Assembly (NCBI RefSeq): GCF_032452875.1
Contig: NC_083869.1
Location: 126,858,001-126,922,000 of the forward strand
DNA length: 64,000 nucleotides
From: Bos javanicus
Lineage: Eukaryota > Chordata > Mammalia > Artiodactyla > Bovidae
Direction: 5' to 3'
Shown: one piece after another, positions 55,625 to 64,000 of the stretch
How the letters are laid out: each line of letters begins with the position of its first letter
How positions within the stretch are numbered: position 1 is the first letter of the stretch
Translations under genes and position numbers: made by a program
Notes under the pieces: generated by a model
The model's database searches: none
What the model saw: only the letters and a program-made list of their open reading frames with translations
Told to the model about the DNA's origin: nothing

Positions 55625-56428
55625 CTCAAAAATCAATAACCTCAGATATGCAGATGATACTACCCTTATGACAGAAAGTGAAAAAGAACTAAAGAGCCTC
55701 TTGGTGAAAGTGAAAGAGGAGAGTGAAAAAGTTGGCTTACAGCTCAGCATTCAGACTATTAAGATCATGGCATCTGGTCCCATCACTTCATGGCAAAGAG
55801 ATGGGAAAACAATGGAAACAGTGAGAAACTTTATTTTTGGGGGCTCCAAAATCACTGCAGATGGTGACTGCAACCGTGAAATTAAAAGACACTTACTCCT
55901 TAGAAGGAAAGTTATGACCAACCTAGATAGCATATTGAAAAGCAGAGACATTACTATGCCAACAAAGGTCCGTCTAGTCAAAGCTATGGTTTTTCCAGTA
56001 GTCATGTATAGATGTGAGAGTTGGACTATAAAGAAAGCTGAACGTCGAAGAATTGATGCTTTTGAACTGTGGTGTTGGAGAAGATTCTTGAGAGTCCCTT
56101 GGACGGCAAGGAGATCAAACCAGTCCATCCTAAAGGAAATCAGTTCTGGATATTCATTGGAAGGACTGATGCTGAAGCTGAAACTTCACTATTTTGGCCA
56201 CCTGACACAAAGAACTGACTCATTGGAAAAGACCCTGATGCTGGGAAAGATTGAAGGCGGGAGGAGAAGGGGATGACAGAGGATGAGATGGCTGGATGGC
56301 ATCACTGACTCGATGGACATGAGTGTGAGCAGGCTCCGGGAGTTGGTGATGGACAGGGAGGCCTGGTGTGCTGCAGTCCATGGGGTAGCAAAGAGTTGGA
56401 CACAACTGAGCAACTGAACTAAACTGAA
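55625..56428 (+). mobile_element. BovB LINE 3' part with intact YADD box
   Basis: Begins AATAACCTCAGATATGCAGA, encoding RYADDTTL, the reverse-transcriptase catalytic motif. One frame stays open from 55668 to 56276 (202 codons), covering the C-terminal RT part and beyond. It ends at a TGA inside GGGGATGACAGAGG, where the copy near 27612 still reads CGA. 5'-truncated and inactive, but less decayed than most copies here. Confidence 0.93.
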
Positions 56429-56579
56429 AAATCTTAATTTATCTACTTAAACAATTGTAATGTGGAACAATATGTAACTTTGTCCTGTATTTTCTGGGCG
56501 TCCTGTAAATGTGCTATATTTTCATAATTTATAAAAGAAAAAAATGGGCTTTCTCGAAAGAGCAGATCCTGTACTAAAC

Positions 56580-56760
56580 AGGTGAAACTGATCTGTACAG
56601 AAGAGGGGTGGTTATTGATAGGGAAGGCGAAAAATTCTGGGGTGATGGAAATATTCTGTGATTTGATCTGGGTGGCAGTTACATGGGTAAATATATATGT
56701 AAAAATTAATGGAACTCTATGCTTCACATTAGCGTTCTCTGTGGTATGTAGATGAGACTG
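56580..56760 (+). mobile_element. Old L1 3'-UTR fragment
   Basis: GGGGTGATGGAAATATTCTG, GATCTGGGTGGCAGTTACAT and AACTCTATGCTTCACATTAG match old L1 3'-end text. Confidence 0.6.
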
Positions 56761-56894
56761 CAATGTAAAAGCATGAGTTCTGAAGACAATGTAGCAAGGC
56801 CCATTAGACTATAAGTTCCTGGAGACAAGGAGCTTGTCTGTTTTGCTGGCAGCTGTTTTCCCAGAGTCTAGAATAAGATATGTAATAGACCCTC

Positions 56895-57178
56895 TGCTGC
56901 TGCTGCTAAGTTGCTTCAGTCGTGTCCGATTCTGTGCGACCCCAGATGGCAGCCCACCAGGCTCAACCGTCCCTGGGATTCTCCAGGCAAGAACACTGGA
57001 GTGGGTTGCCATTTCCTTCTCCAATGCATTTCACTTCCAATGAAAGTGAAAAGTGAAAGCGAAGTCGCTCAGTCGTGTCCGACTCCTAGCAACCCCATGG
57101 ACTGCAGCCTACCAGGCTCCTCTGTCCGTGGGATTTTCCAGGTAAGAGTACTGGAGAGGGTTGCCATTGCCTTCTCCG
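56895..57178 (-). mobile_element. BOV-A2 SINE with perfect target-site duplication
   Basis: Flanked by ATAGACCCTC at 56885-56894 and 57179-57188. The full dimer is reversed, with (TGC)n at the left end. Confidence 0.95.
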
Positions 57179-57359
57179 ATAGACCCTCAATAAGAACCTA
57201 TTGAATAATTATTGAAAAGACTTAGGATAAAATGTTAAATGAAAAAAGTCCCAAAGTTGTACAACTTTTGAGTACATTATGATTGTAATGTTGTGAAAAT
57301 GATGAACAGGAAAAAAATATTGGAAGGAAATGGAGTGAAACAGTGTCAGTGGTTGTGTT

Positions 57360-58165
57360 GAATGGTGGGCTTACAGATTATTTTTTATTTTCATTGAGAT
57401 GACATTGATTTAAAACACTATGCAAGTTTCAAGTGTACCACCTAATATTTCTACTCAGCATACCCTACAATGTGCTCATTACCAAAAATTTAGTTCCCAC
57501 CCATCATCACACAGTTGATATCCTTTAAACATCCCCTCCCCAATACCCCTTTCCCTCTGGTAACCTGATAGTCTATTCTCTGTATCTACATGTTTCTTTT
57601 TGTTTGACTTATTCATTTATTTTGTTTTTGTCCATTTGTTTATTAGTTTCTTACATTCCACATATGAATGAAATTCATACAGAATTTGTCTTTCCCTGAC
57701 TCATGTCAGTTAGTACCATCAAGGTCCATCCATGCCATTGCAAATTGCAAGAGCTCATCTTTTTAAATGGTTGATGAATATTTCAATAGCCTTCTCTGGT
57801 GGCTCAGTGGTAAAAAAAAAAAAAATCTGCCTACCAATGTCGGAGACACAGTTCAATCCCTGGGTTGGGAAGGTCCCCTGGAGAAAGAAATGGCAACCCA
57901 TTACAGTATCCTTGCCTGGAAATCCTGTGGACAGAGGAGCTTGGTGAGTTATAGTCCATGGGGTCACAAAAGCGTCAGACACGACTAAACAGCTAAACGA
58001 CAACAACAAAAGTGTTCCAATGGTTGATTAGTATTCCATTCCATTTCATAGTATATACACCATATCTCCTTTATCTGTTCATCCATGGATGGGCACTTGA
58101 GTTGTTTCCATATCTTGTCTATTGTAAATAGGGCTGTTATGAACATGCGAGTGAAGATAAGATTA
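57360..58165 (-). mobile_element. L1 3' part, minus orientation, split by a Bov-tA
   Basis: TTCATTGAGATGACATTGAT, GGTCCATCCATGCCATTGCA then, after the SINE, TTGATTAGTATTCCATTCCA and GAGTTGTTTCCATATCTTGTC, which is the reverse of L1 3'-end text. The GGTTGAT phrase recurs on both sides of the Bov-tA, as expected for interruption of one element. Confidence 0.75.
57785..58018 (+). mobile_element. Bov-tA SINE in an L1
   Basis: Head CAATAGCCTTCTCTGGTGGC, B-box-like GTTCAATCCC, tail AGACACGACTAAACAGCTAA then (CAA)n. An A-run of 13 interrupts the tRNA-like head. Confidence 0.88.
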
Positions 58166-58204
58166 TTTTTTGCTTGGTGAACCTCTTCCCTTTTCCATTC
58201 TCTT

Positions 58205-58298
58205 CGTGATTCTTTTTCTTTTTGACCAGGGATTAAACCGGTGCCCTCTGCATTGGAAGTGCAGAGTCTTAACCACTGGTTCCCCAGGGAATTCTCTC
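58205..58298 (-). mobile_element. CHR-type SINE head fragment
   Basis: GACCAGGGATTAAACCGGTG and TAACCACTGGTTCCCCAGGG: the reversed tRNA-like head only. Confidence 0.7.
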
Positions 58299-58334
58299 CA
58301 TCCTGTTTGTGATTCTTTATGTAACACTGTTTGA

Positions 58335-58605
58335 AAATAGCAGCTAACATTGATTGAGTGCTTATTCTGTGCCAGGCTTTATGATTATGGAAATGTACAC
58401 TTTACATTTATTAGCTGATTTAATTTTCACGACAACCCTATGAGATAGGTTTTTCTCCCCCATTTTACGGATGGGGAAACTGACGCATAGAGAGATTAAA
58501 GAATCTGACCAAAGCTACACAGCCCTAAGTAGCAGATCTAGAAGGGAAACCCAGCAGTAGTCCGGCTCCAGAGGCTGCTGGCTTAACCACTATGCTGTAT
58601 TACTC
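58335..58605 (-). mobile_element. MIR SINE, nearly full length, minus orientation
   Basis: TTGAGTGCTTATTCTGTGCC, CGACAACCCTATGAGATAGG, CATTTTACGGATGGGGAAAC, CCAAAGCTACACAGCCCTAA and CTTAACCACTATGCTGTATT cover nearly the whole reversed consensus. Confidence 0.85.
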
Positions 58606-58609
58606 CTCA

Positions 58610-60095
58610 AAAACTAAAGTTAGAAAACTCTAGCCCTGGGCAATGAGCCCTTTGCTCTCCTCTCAGAGGAGTTGACCCTGTCTTCTGGGAGGCCCCAGCT
58701 AGTCGGGTACATCAAGGTACTCAAGGGGATGAAGAGGACAGTGCGGGGTGGAGAACTAGCACCAGGAAGTAAGCAGGAGAGTCAAGGCTGCCCATCCCAC
58801 ACAGTAGGGGCAGAGGTTTCTGTCACCCAGTTCCCCACCCGGAAGCCAGAGAGGGCCACTCTCCCAGACTGGGTGGTCATGAGGTCTGGTCAACAGGCCG
58901 GGTTCTGCCACCCACTTCCCGGAAGTCGCCCCACCCCCACACCCCATACCGTCCCTGTCACTCTGTTCCTGGAAGTTACAGGAACTGGGCTGCAGTGTTT
59001 ATGCGGCCTGAGCAGTACACCGGTCTTTGGCTCACACCACCCACGGCAAAGCTCAATGCTGCTGGCAGAAAGCATCTGAGTCCCTGCCCAGAGGCTCACC
59101 TGCTGTGTGGCCTGCGGCGTGTTCCTTGAGCTCCCAGGAGCTTCAGTTTCGCCATGCACATAAAGGGGATATGAAAAGCACCTGAAGGGACTGAAGGCAG
59201 CCCTGTGGATGACGCATTTGGCACTGCGGCCTGGCACTCTCCAGCACCTCAAACAGGGTGGCTATTGTTCTTATCATCCTGCCACCCTCCATTGTCTTCA
59301 GGGCCACGGAAGGGCTGGAGAGATGAGCTCAAAAGGCACTCAGATGTCTCAGCTGCCAGGAGGGAATGCCTTTCTAATCAGCACAAGCGTCAGCGTCCAG
59401 TTATTAATACCCCACCAGCCCCACCAGCTCTTGGATTTAGCATTCCAATGCTGAGGTGGAGGTTGGCGGGGCGGGGCTGTGGAACAGGTGGCCGAGGTCT
59501 GGAGGTGGAGCTCTCTGTGGGAGCAGTTGGCCCCTTCTCCTGCCAGACACCCTCCACCTGCAGTCTAGGGTCTGGGAAGGTGTGAAATTCCTGCATGAAG
59601 TGAGCTCTAGGCGGTCAAATTCTCAGTCTCCTAAGGACACAGCACTGTCCTTCCAGGAATGCAATGCCCAAGTGAGGCAAGGCCCCCCAGTGATGCCTCT
59701 GGAAGAGACAAATCAACTCATGGATGGAATATTGAAGGTGGAAGAGGGCTCAGAGAGCCCCCCAACCTGCCTTAGTGGCTTAGAACTCAGCCTCTGGGCT
59801 CAGATAGACCGGGGTGACCGGGAGTATCTGTAACCCTTAGTTCCTTCCACTGTTAACTGGGAATAATAATGACTCCCAAGTCTTTTGTGTACTATAAACA
59901 TTTCATTTGGTCACTGCAGGAACAAATGAAATAACTCATATAAGCACAGGGCTTAGTGTGCACTGTCTGGAAAAGAGTAGCCTAACCTCTTCTGTCATGC
60001 GTGACTTCTCGCTCCTTCCTGTGTGAGAGACAGACCTCAAGGAAAAAAGTTCTTCCAGGAATTTCCCTTTCTTCCACCTGAGTTAATAATTTTAT
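58610..60095. other. Mostly unique, GC-richer gene-free stretch with MIR pieces
   Basis: No gene is recognised despite several open frames of about 120-135 codons on both strands. MIR-like plus pieces occur at about 59080-59200 (TGTGTGGCCTGCGGCGTGTT) and 59780-59990 (GAATAATAATGACTCCCAAG). In human the next gene in this direction is TRIM63, expected outside the window. Confidence 0.45.
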
Positions 60096-60574
60096 CAGAC
60101 AGTGTTTCTTTGTTTTCTTAAATGACTTAAAAAAAAAAAAACAACTTTACTGTATTTAGAGTGTTTTTAGGTTCACAGTAAAAGTGAGCAGAATGTAGAG
60201 TCCTCATATAGCCCTGTCCTCCCCACCCTGAGCCTCCCCTTCCATCAACGTTGTGCACCTTGGCGTTACACTTGTTACAATAAACTGGTATTGACATATC
60301 ACTATCACCCAAAGTCTGTAATTGACATCACTCTGTGTATGAGTTTTGACAAGTGTGTAATGATATATGTTTACCATTCTAGCACCATTTTTATTGCCCT
60401 AAAAATTCCCCATGCTTTATGGATTACTCTCTCTCCCCAGACTCCCAGCAATCACTGAAATTATTACTCTCTCTATACTCTTGCCTTTTTCAGAATGTCA
60501 TATGGTTAGAATCATACAGTCTTCTCAGATTGACTTTTTTCACTTAGTAATATGCCTTTACATTTTCTCCATAT

Positions 60575-60700
60575 TTTTGGTGGTGGGAGGGGTGCACCTC
60601 ATTGCACACAGGATCTTAGTTCCCTGACCAGGGACTGAACTCTTGCCCCCTGCAGCAGAAGTTGGGAGTCTTAAGCACTGAAGCAAGGAAGTCCCTTCTC
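60575..60700 (-). mobile_element. CHR-type SINE in the L1
   Basis: TTGCACACAGGATCTTAGTT, CCTGACCAGGGACTGAACTC, TAAGCACTGAAGCAAGGAAG. Reversed head at right. CTCCAT on both sides (near 60567 and 60698) may be the target-site duplication. Confidence 0.78.
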
Positions 60701-60884
60701 CATGTTTGTATGTGGTTTGAGAGCTCTTTTTTGGTGTGTGTGCTAAATAATATTCCATTGTATAATATAATGGGTCATGCTGCAGTTTATTTATTCATTC
60801 ACTCATTGAAGGACATCTTGGTTGCTTCCAAGTTTTGGCAATGATGAATAAAGCTGCTATAAACATTCACATGCAGGTTTTTGT

Positions 60885-61103
60885 GTGCTTCCCTGGTGGC
60901 TCAGATGGTAAAGCGTCTGCCAACAGTGCTGGAGACTCAGGTTCAATCCCAGGTCGGGAAGATCTCCTGGAGAAGGAAATGGCAACCCACTCCAGTATTC
61001 TTGCCTGGAAAATCCCATGGACAGAGAAACCGGGTAGGCTACAGTCCATGGAGTCACAAAGAGTCGGACACGACTGAGCGACTTCACTTTCCTTTCCTTT
61101 CCA
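60885..61103 (+). mobile_element. Bov-tA SINE in the L1
   Basis: Head GTGCTTCCCTGGTGGCTCAG, B-box-like GGTTCAATCCC, body, tail GTCGGACACGACTGAGCGAC. Full length. Confidence 0.93.
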
Positions 61104-61271
61104 TATGGACACACATTTTCAGCTCTTTTGGATAAATGGCAAAGTGTATGATTGCTAGATAACATGGTGAGAGTATGTTTAGCTTTGTAAAAAATTGTCA
61201 CGCTGTCCTTCCAAAGTGGCTGTATCATGTCGCATTCCAAATAGCAATGAATGAGACTTGCTACTGCTCCT

Positions 61272-61492
61272 CAGGCTTCCCCCATAGCTCAGTTGGTAAA
61301 GAATCTGCCTGCAGTGCAGGAGACCCGGGTTTGATTCCTGGGTCGGGAAGATCCCCTGGAGGAGGAAATGGCAACCCACTCCAGTATTCTTGTCTGGACA
61401 ATCCCATGGACAGAAGAGCCTGGCAGGCTACAGTCCACAGGGTCACAAGAGTCGGATGCAACTTAGTGACTAAACCACCAGCACTGCCCCCC
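61272..61492 (+). mobile_element. Bov-tA SINE in the L1
   Basis: Head GGCTTCCCCCATAGCTCAGT, B-box-like GGTTTGATTCC, tail GAGTCGGATGCAACTTAGTG. Full length. Confidence 0.93.
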
Positions 61493-61551
61493 AGCCTCCC
61501 CAGCATTTGGTACACTCAGTGTTTTGGATTTGGCCATTCTTATGGATGTGT

Positions 61552-61826
61552 GGAGAAGGCGATGGCACCCCACTCCAGCACTCTTGCCTGGAAAATCCCA
61601 TGGACAGAGGAGCCTGGTAGGCTGCAGTCCATGGGGTCTCGAAGAGTCGGACACGACTGAACGACTTCACTTTCACTTTTCACTCTCATGCATTGGAGAA
61701 GGAAATGGCAACCCATTCCAGTGTTCTTGCCTGGAGAATCCCAGGGACAGGGGAGCCTGGTGGGCTGCCGTCTCTGGGGTCGCACAGAGTCGGACACGAC
61801 TGAAGCGACTTAGCAGCAGCAGCAGC
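61552..61826 (+). mobile_element. BOV-A2 SINE with perfect target-site duplication
   Basis: ATGGATGTGT at 61542-61551 and 61827-61836 flanks a full-length dimer that ends in (GCA)n. The duplicated bases belong to the host L1. Confidence 0.95.
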
Positions 61827-61836
61827 ATGGATGTGT

Positions 61837-62614
61837 AGATGACACCACCCTTATGGCAGAAAGTGAAGAGGAACTAAAAAGCCTCTTGATGAAAGTCAAA
61901 GAGGAGAGTGAAAAAGTTGGCTTACAACTCAACGTTCAGAAAACTAAGATCATGGCATCTGGTCCCATCACTTCATGGCAAATACATGGGGAAACAGTGG
62001 AAACAGCATCAGACTTTATTTTTTTGGGCTCCAAAATCACTGCAGATGGTGACTGCAGCCATGACATTAAAAGATGCTTACTCCTTGGAAGAAAACTTAT
62101 GGCCAACCTAGATAGCATATTAAAAAGCAGAGACATTACTTTGCCAACAAAAGTCCATCTAGTCAAGGCTATGGTTTTTCCAATGGTTATGTATGGATGT
62201 AAGAGTTGGACTGTGAAGAAAGCTGAGTGCCGAAGAATTGATGTTTTTGAACTGTGGTGTTGGAGAAGACTCTTGAGAGTCCCTTGGACTGCAAGGAGAT
62301 CCAACCAGTCCATTCTGAAGGAGATCAGCCCTGGGATTTCTTTGGAAGGAATGATGCTAAAGCTGAAACTCCAGTACTTTGGCCATCTCATGCGAAGAGT
62401 TGACTCATTGGAAAAGACTCTGATGCTGGGAGGGATTGGGGGCAGGAGGAGAAGGGGATGACAGAGGATGAGATAGCTTGATGGCATCACCGACTCAGTG
62501 GACATGAGTTTGAGTGAACTCCAGGAGCTGGTGATGGACAGTGAGGCCTGGCATGCTGCAATTCATGAGGTTGCAAAGAGTTGGACACGATTGAGCGACT
62601 GAACTGAACTGATG
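61837..62614 (+). mobile_element. BovB LINE 3' part directly abutting the BOV-A2 duplication
   Basis: Starts AGATGACACCACCCTTATGG, just after where the YADD box would begin, and ends GACTGAACTGAACTG. One frame is open from 61853 to 62461 (202 codons) and stops at the same TGA position as the copy at 55668-56276. Short repeats (ATGTGTAG before, ATGTAG after) may be its target-site duplication. Confidence 0.93.
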
Positions 62615-62631
62615 TAGTGGTATCTCATTAG

Positions 62632-62808
62632 TTGTTTTTTTTTTTTTGGCTGTGCTGAGTCTTAGTTGCGGCACACAGGATCTTTGATCTTTCTTGCAGC
62701 ATGGGAACTCTTCACTGTGGCAAGTGGGATCTAGTTCCCTGACCAGGGATCAAATCAGGCTCCCTGCATTGGGAACATGGAGTTTTAGCCACTAGACCAC
62801 CAGGGAAA
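62632..62808 (-). mobile_element. CHR-type SINE in the L1
   Basis: T-run then GGCTGTGCTGAGTCTTAGTT, TTCCCTGACCAGGGATCAAA, AGCCACTAGACCACCAGGGA. Confidence 0.82.
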
Positions 62809-63110
62809 TCTCTCTCACTGTTTTAATTAGCAATTCTCTAATGACATATATGTTGCATGTCCTTTTTATGCTTACTGGCCATCGATATATCTTCTTTAGT
62901 GAGCTGTTCAGATCTTTTGCCCATGTTTTAATTCATTTGTTAATTTTCTTATCATTGTTTTAAGACTTCTTTGTGTATGTTGGATAGCAGTTCTTTATCA
63001 AATGTCTTTTGCAAATTTCTCCCAGTCCATGGCTTGTTGTTTCATTCTTCTGATTGATTTTTATTAATGATTCAATGTGTTTTTTCTTAATATTAAAAAA
63101 GGTATGCTTA

Positions 63111-63828
63111 TAATTGTGTGTCACATGAATAGCAGCAGGAAGGCTTGACTTTGCCAGTGTCTTCTTCTATGAGGGATCTCACTTTTGGTCGGTGTTCCAG
63201 GAAGTGTGGCATCCTCCCTGTTCTATATTGTGGTCTGGAGAAGGAGTGTGACCGGCTGGAGATGGCACAGCATGTTCATGAAGAAGATATGTCCATCTCA
63301 CGTGCATAATCTTCACAGTAACCAGACAACTGACTTAGCTATTCAACAGATTTTTTTTTCAATAGATATTTTTTTAGTTGACTCAGTTCTAGGAGTCTCT
63401 GTGTGAGACTCCTAGAATGTTCCTTTTTTTTTTCCTTGACTTAAAAAAATTGCAGAAACCATAATATGACAACAGTAGAGACAGAAGATATTTCCAAAAC
63501 AGAAAATGTTAAAAAAAAAAAAAAAAACCCATAATCACACCTCAATAAATCAACCATTTCACTTTTCTGAGAATTCTGTCTATCTAGGAAAGGTTGGGAT
63601 GAGATAGCATCTTAGTGTATCTTGTACTTTAAAAATTTTACTTGCTTCAGGTTTTAGTTTTCAAAATGATATTTTAGAATAGTTGCCTCATATTCCATCT
63701 ATTCCTTAAACACCCAAGCTCGTGGCGCCTCCGGATTGAACTTCCCCAGGGTCGCCATGTGGCGGCTCCTCCACGCCATTCAGGTCCCCTCTTTGGGGTC
63801 TTCCTCGAACACCTTATCTAAAGCTTCA
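63111..63828. other. AT-rich gene-free sequence with a hairpin
   Basis: No gene is recognised. A perfect 13-bp-arm inverted repeat lies at 63387-63417 (see findings). An A-run occurs at 63511-63528. Confidence 0.4.
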
Positions 63829-63960
63829 CAAGTTGGGAAGATCCCCTGGAGAAGGGAAAGGCTACCCACTCCAGCATTCTGTTCTGGAGAATTCCATGGA
63901 CTGTATAAGTCCATGGGGTAGCAAAGAGTCAGACACGACTGAACAACTTTCACTCACTCA
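63829..63960 (+). mobile_element. Bov-tA SINE, 5'-truncated, short-body variant
   Basis: AGTTGGGAAGATCCCCTGGA to GACACGACTGAACAACTTTC, then (TCAC)n. The body is the short form CCATGGACTGTATAAGTCCATGG region, the same subtype as 5250-5443. Confidence 0.88.
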
Positions 63961-64000
63961 CTCCATCTTATTATCCTGTTTTATTTTCTTGATAGCACTT

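Larger units (their letters stand above)
60105..63110 (-). mobile_element. Fossil L1 3' half, minus orientation, split by six younger insertions
   Basis: L1 text continues in order across all interruptions: TTACTGTATTTAGAGTGTTT, AGGTTCACAGTAAAAGTGAG (60170s), AGAATGTCATATGGTTAGAA (60490s), GGACATCTTGGTTGCTTCCA (60810s), TTTGGATAAATGGCAAAGTG (61127), CTTCCAAAGTGGCTGTATCA (61208), GGATTTGGCCATTCTTATGG (61527), GTGGTATCTCATTAG (62618), CTAATGACATATATGTTGCA (62838) and AGCAGTTCTTTATCAAATGT (62987). The insertions are a CHR-type SINE, two Bov-tA, one BOV-A2, one BovB and another CHR-type SINE. Confidence 0.82.

Noticed and set aside
55668..56276. 202-codon reverse-transcriptase-like frame as a domesticated gene
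   Set aside because: It is the 3' part of a 5'-truncated BovB with no own promoter, and an equal-length frame occurs in another copy, so it reflects recent decay rather than domestication.
58672..59833. Frames of about 120-135 codons, considered as a possible unannotated gene
   Set aside because: Different overlapping frames on both strands, MIR pieces inside, no conserved motif; no evidence for coding.
61272..61345. tRNA-like sequence with A-box and B-box
   Set aside because: It is the head of a Bov-tA SINE; the same arrangement heads every Bov-tA copy here and is followed by the SINE body, so it is not a tRNA gene.
1..64000. CRISPR arrays, bacterial operons, phage or retroviral proviruses
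   Set aside because: No spaced direct-repeat array, no Shine-Dalgarno-led gene clusters, and no LTR pairs or gag/pol/env-like frames were seen. The regular repeats are SINEs and LINEs.

Overview
The window is nuclear genomic DNA from a ruminant, almost certainly a bovid. It is densely seeded with tRNA-Glu-type Bov-tA SINEs, dimeric BOV-A2 SINEs and BovB (RTE-type) LINE fragments. Beneath these lie cetartiodactyl CHR-type SINEs and older mammalian MIR, L2, L1M and hAT fossils. The gene order ZNF593 - C1orf232 - FAM110D - PDIK1L matches human 1p36.11 read in the opposite direction, and in cattle that segment lies on chromosome 2. The species cannot be fixed from sequence alone. No bacterial, plasmid, phage or CRISPR content is present.

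Layout. (1) 1-734, minus strand: ZNF593, three coding exons, complete except for the last two bases of the final codon and the stop, with a CpG-rich promoter carrying CRE-like sites at about 735-960. (2) 2184-5945, plus strand: the four-exon gene corresponding to human C1orf232 (180 aa, function unknown). (3) 7365-8177, minus strand: the single coding exon of FAM110D (270 aa), tail-to-tail with C1orf232. (4) About 8.2-15.5 kb: no coding gene seen. It holds ancient repeat scraps and an isolated CpG-rich patch near 13.3-13.8 kb that could be the FAM110D promoter. (5) 15.5-33.5 kb: a repeat-saturated intergenic block with many nested insertions. (6) About 34.7-44.7 kb, minus strand: PDIK1L, with a long 3' UTR, two coding exons (341 aa kinase, catalytic motifs intact) and a noncoding first exon in a CpG island at 44.0-45.6 kb. 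(7) 46-64 kb: a second repeat-rich intergenic block. It includes a fossil L1 at about 60.1-63.1 kb that was split six times by younger SINEs and a BovB.

The four genes share no pathway that the sequence shows. ZNF593 is a nuclear/nucleolar zinc-finger protein, FAM110D belongs to the centrosome/spindle-pole-linked FAM110 family, PDIK1L is a serine/threonine kinase, and C1orf232 is uncharacterised.

I found no convincing new multi-gene system. The observations most worth checking are structural: quasi-palindromes that look template-made (one inside a BovB copy), a 54 bp duplication including a SINE head, a SINE with permuted monomer order, the same CGA-to-TGA nonsense change in two BovB copies, and two gene-bearing intervals without ruminant-specific insertions. 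Exon boundaries were read by eye from splice consensus plus remembered human orthologues. Repeat edges are approximate to about 5-20 bp except where target-site duplications are given.
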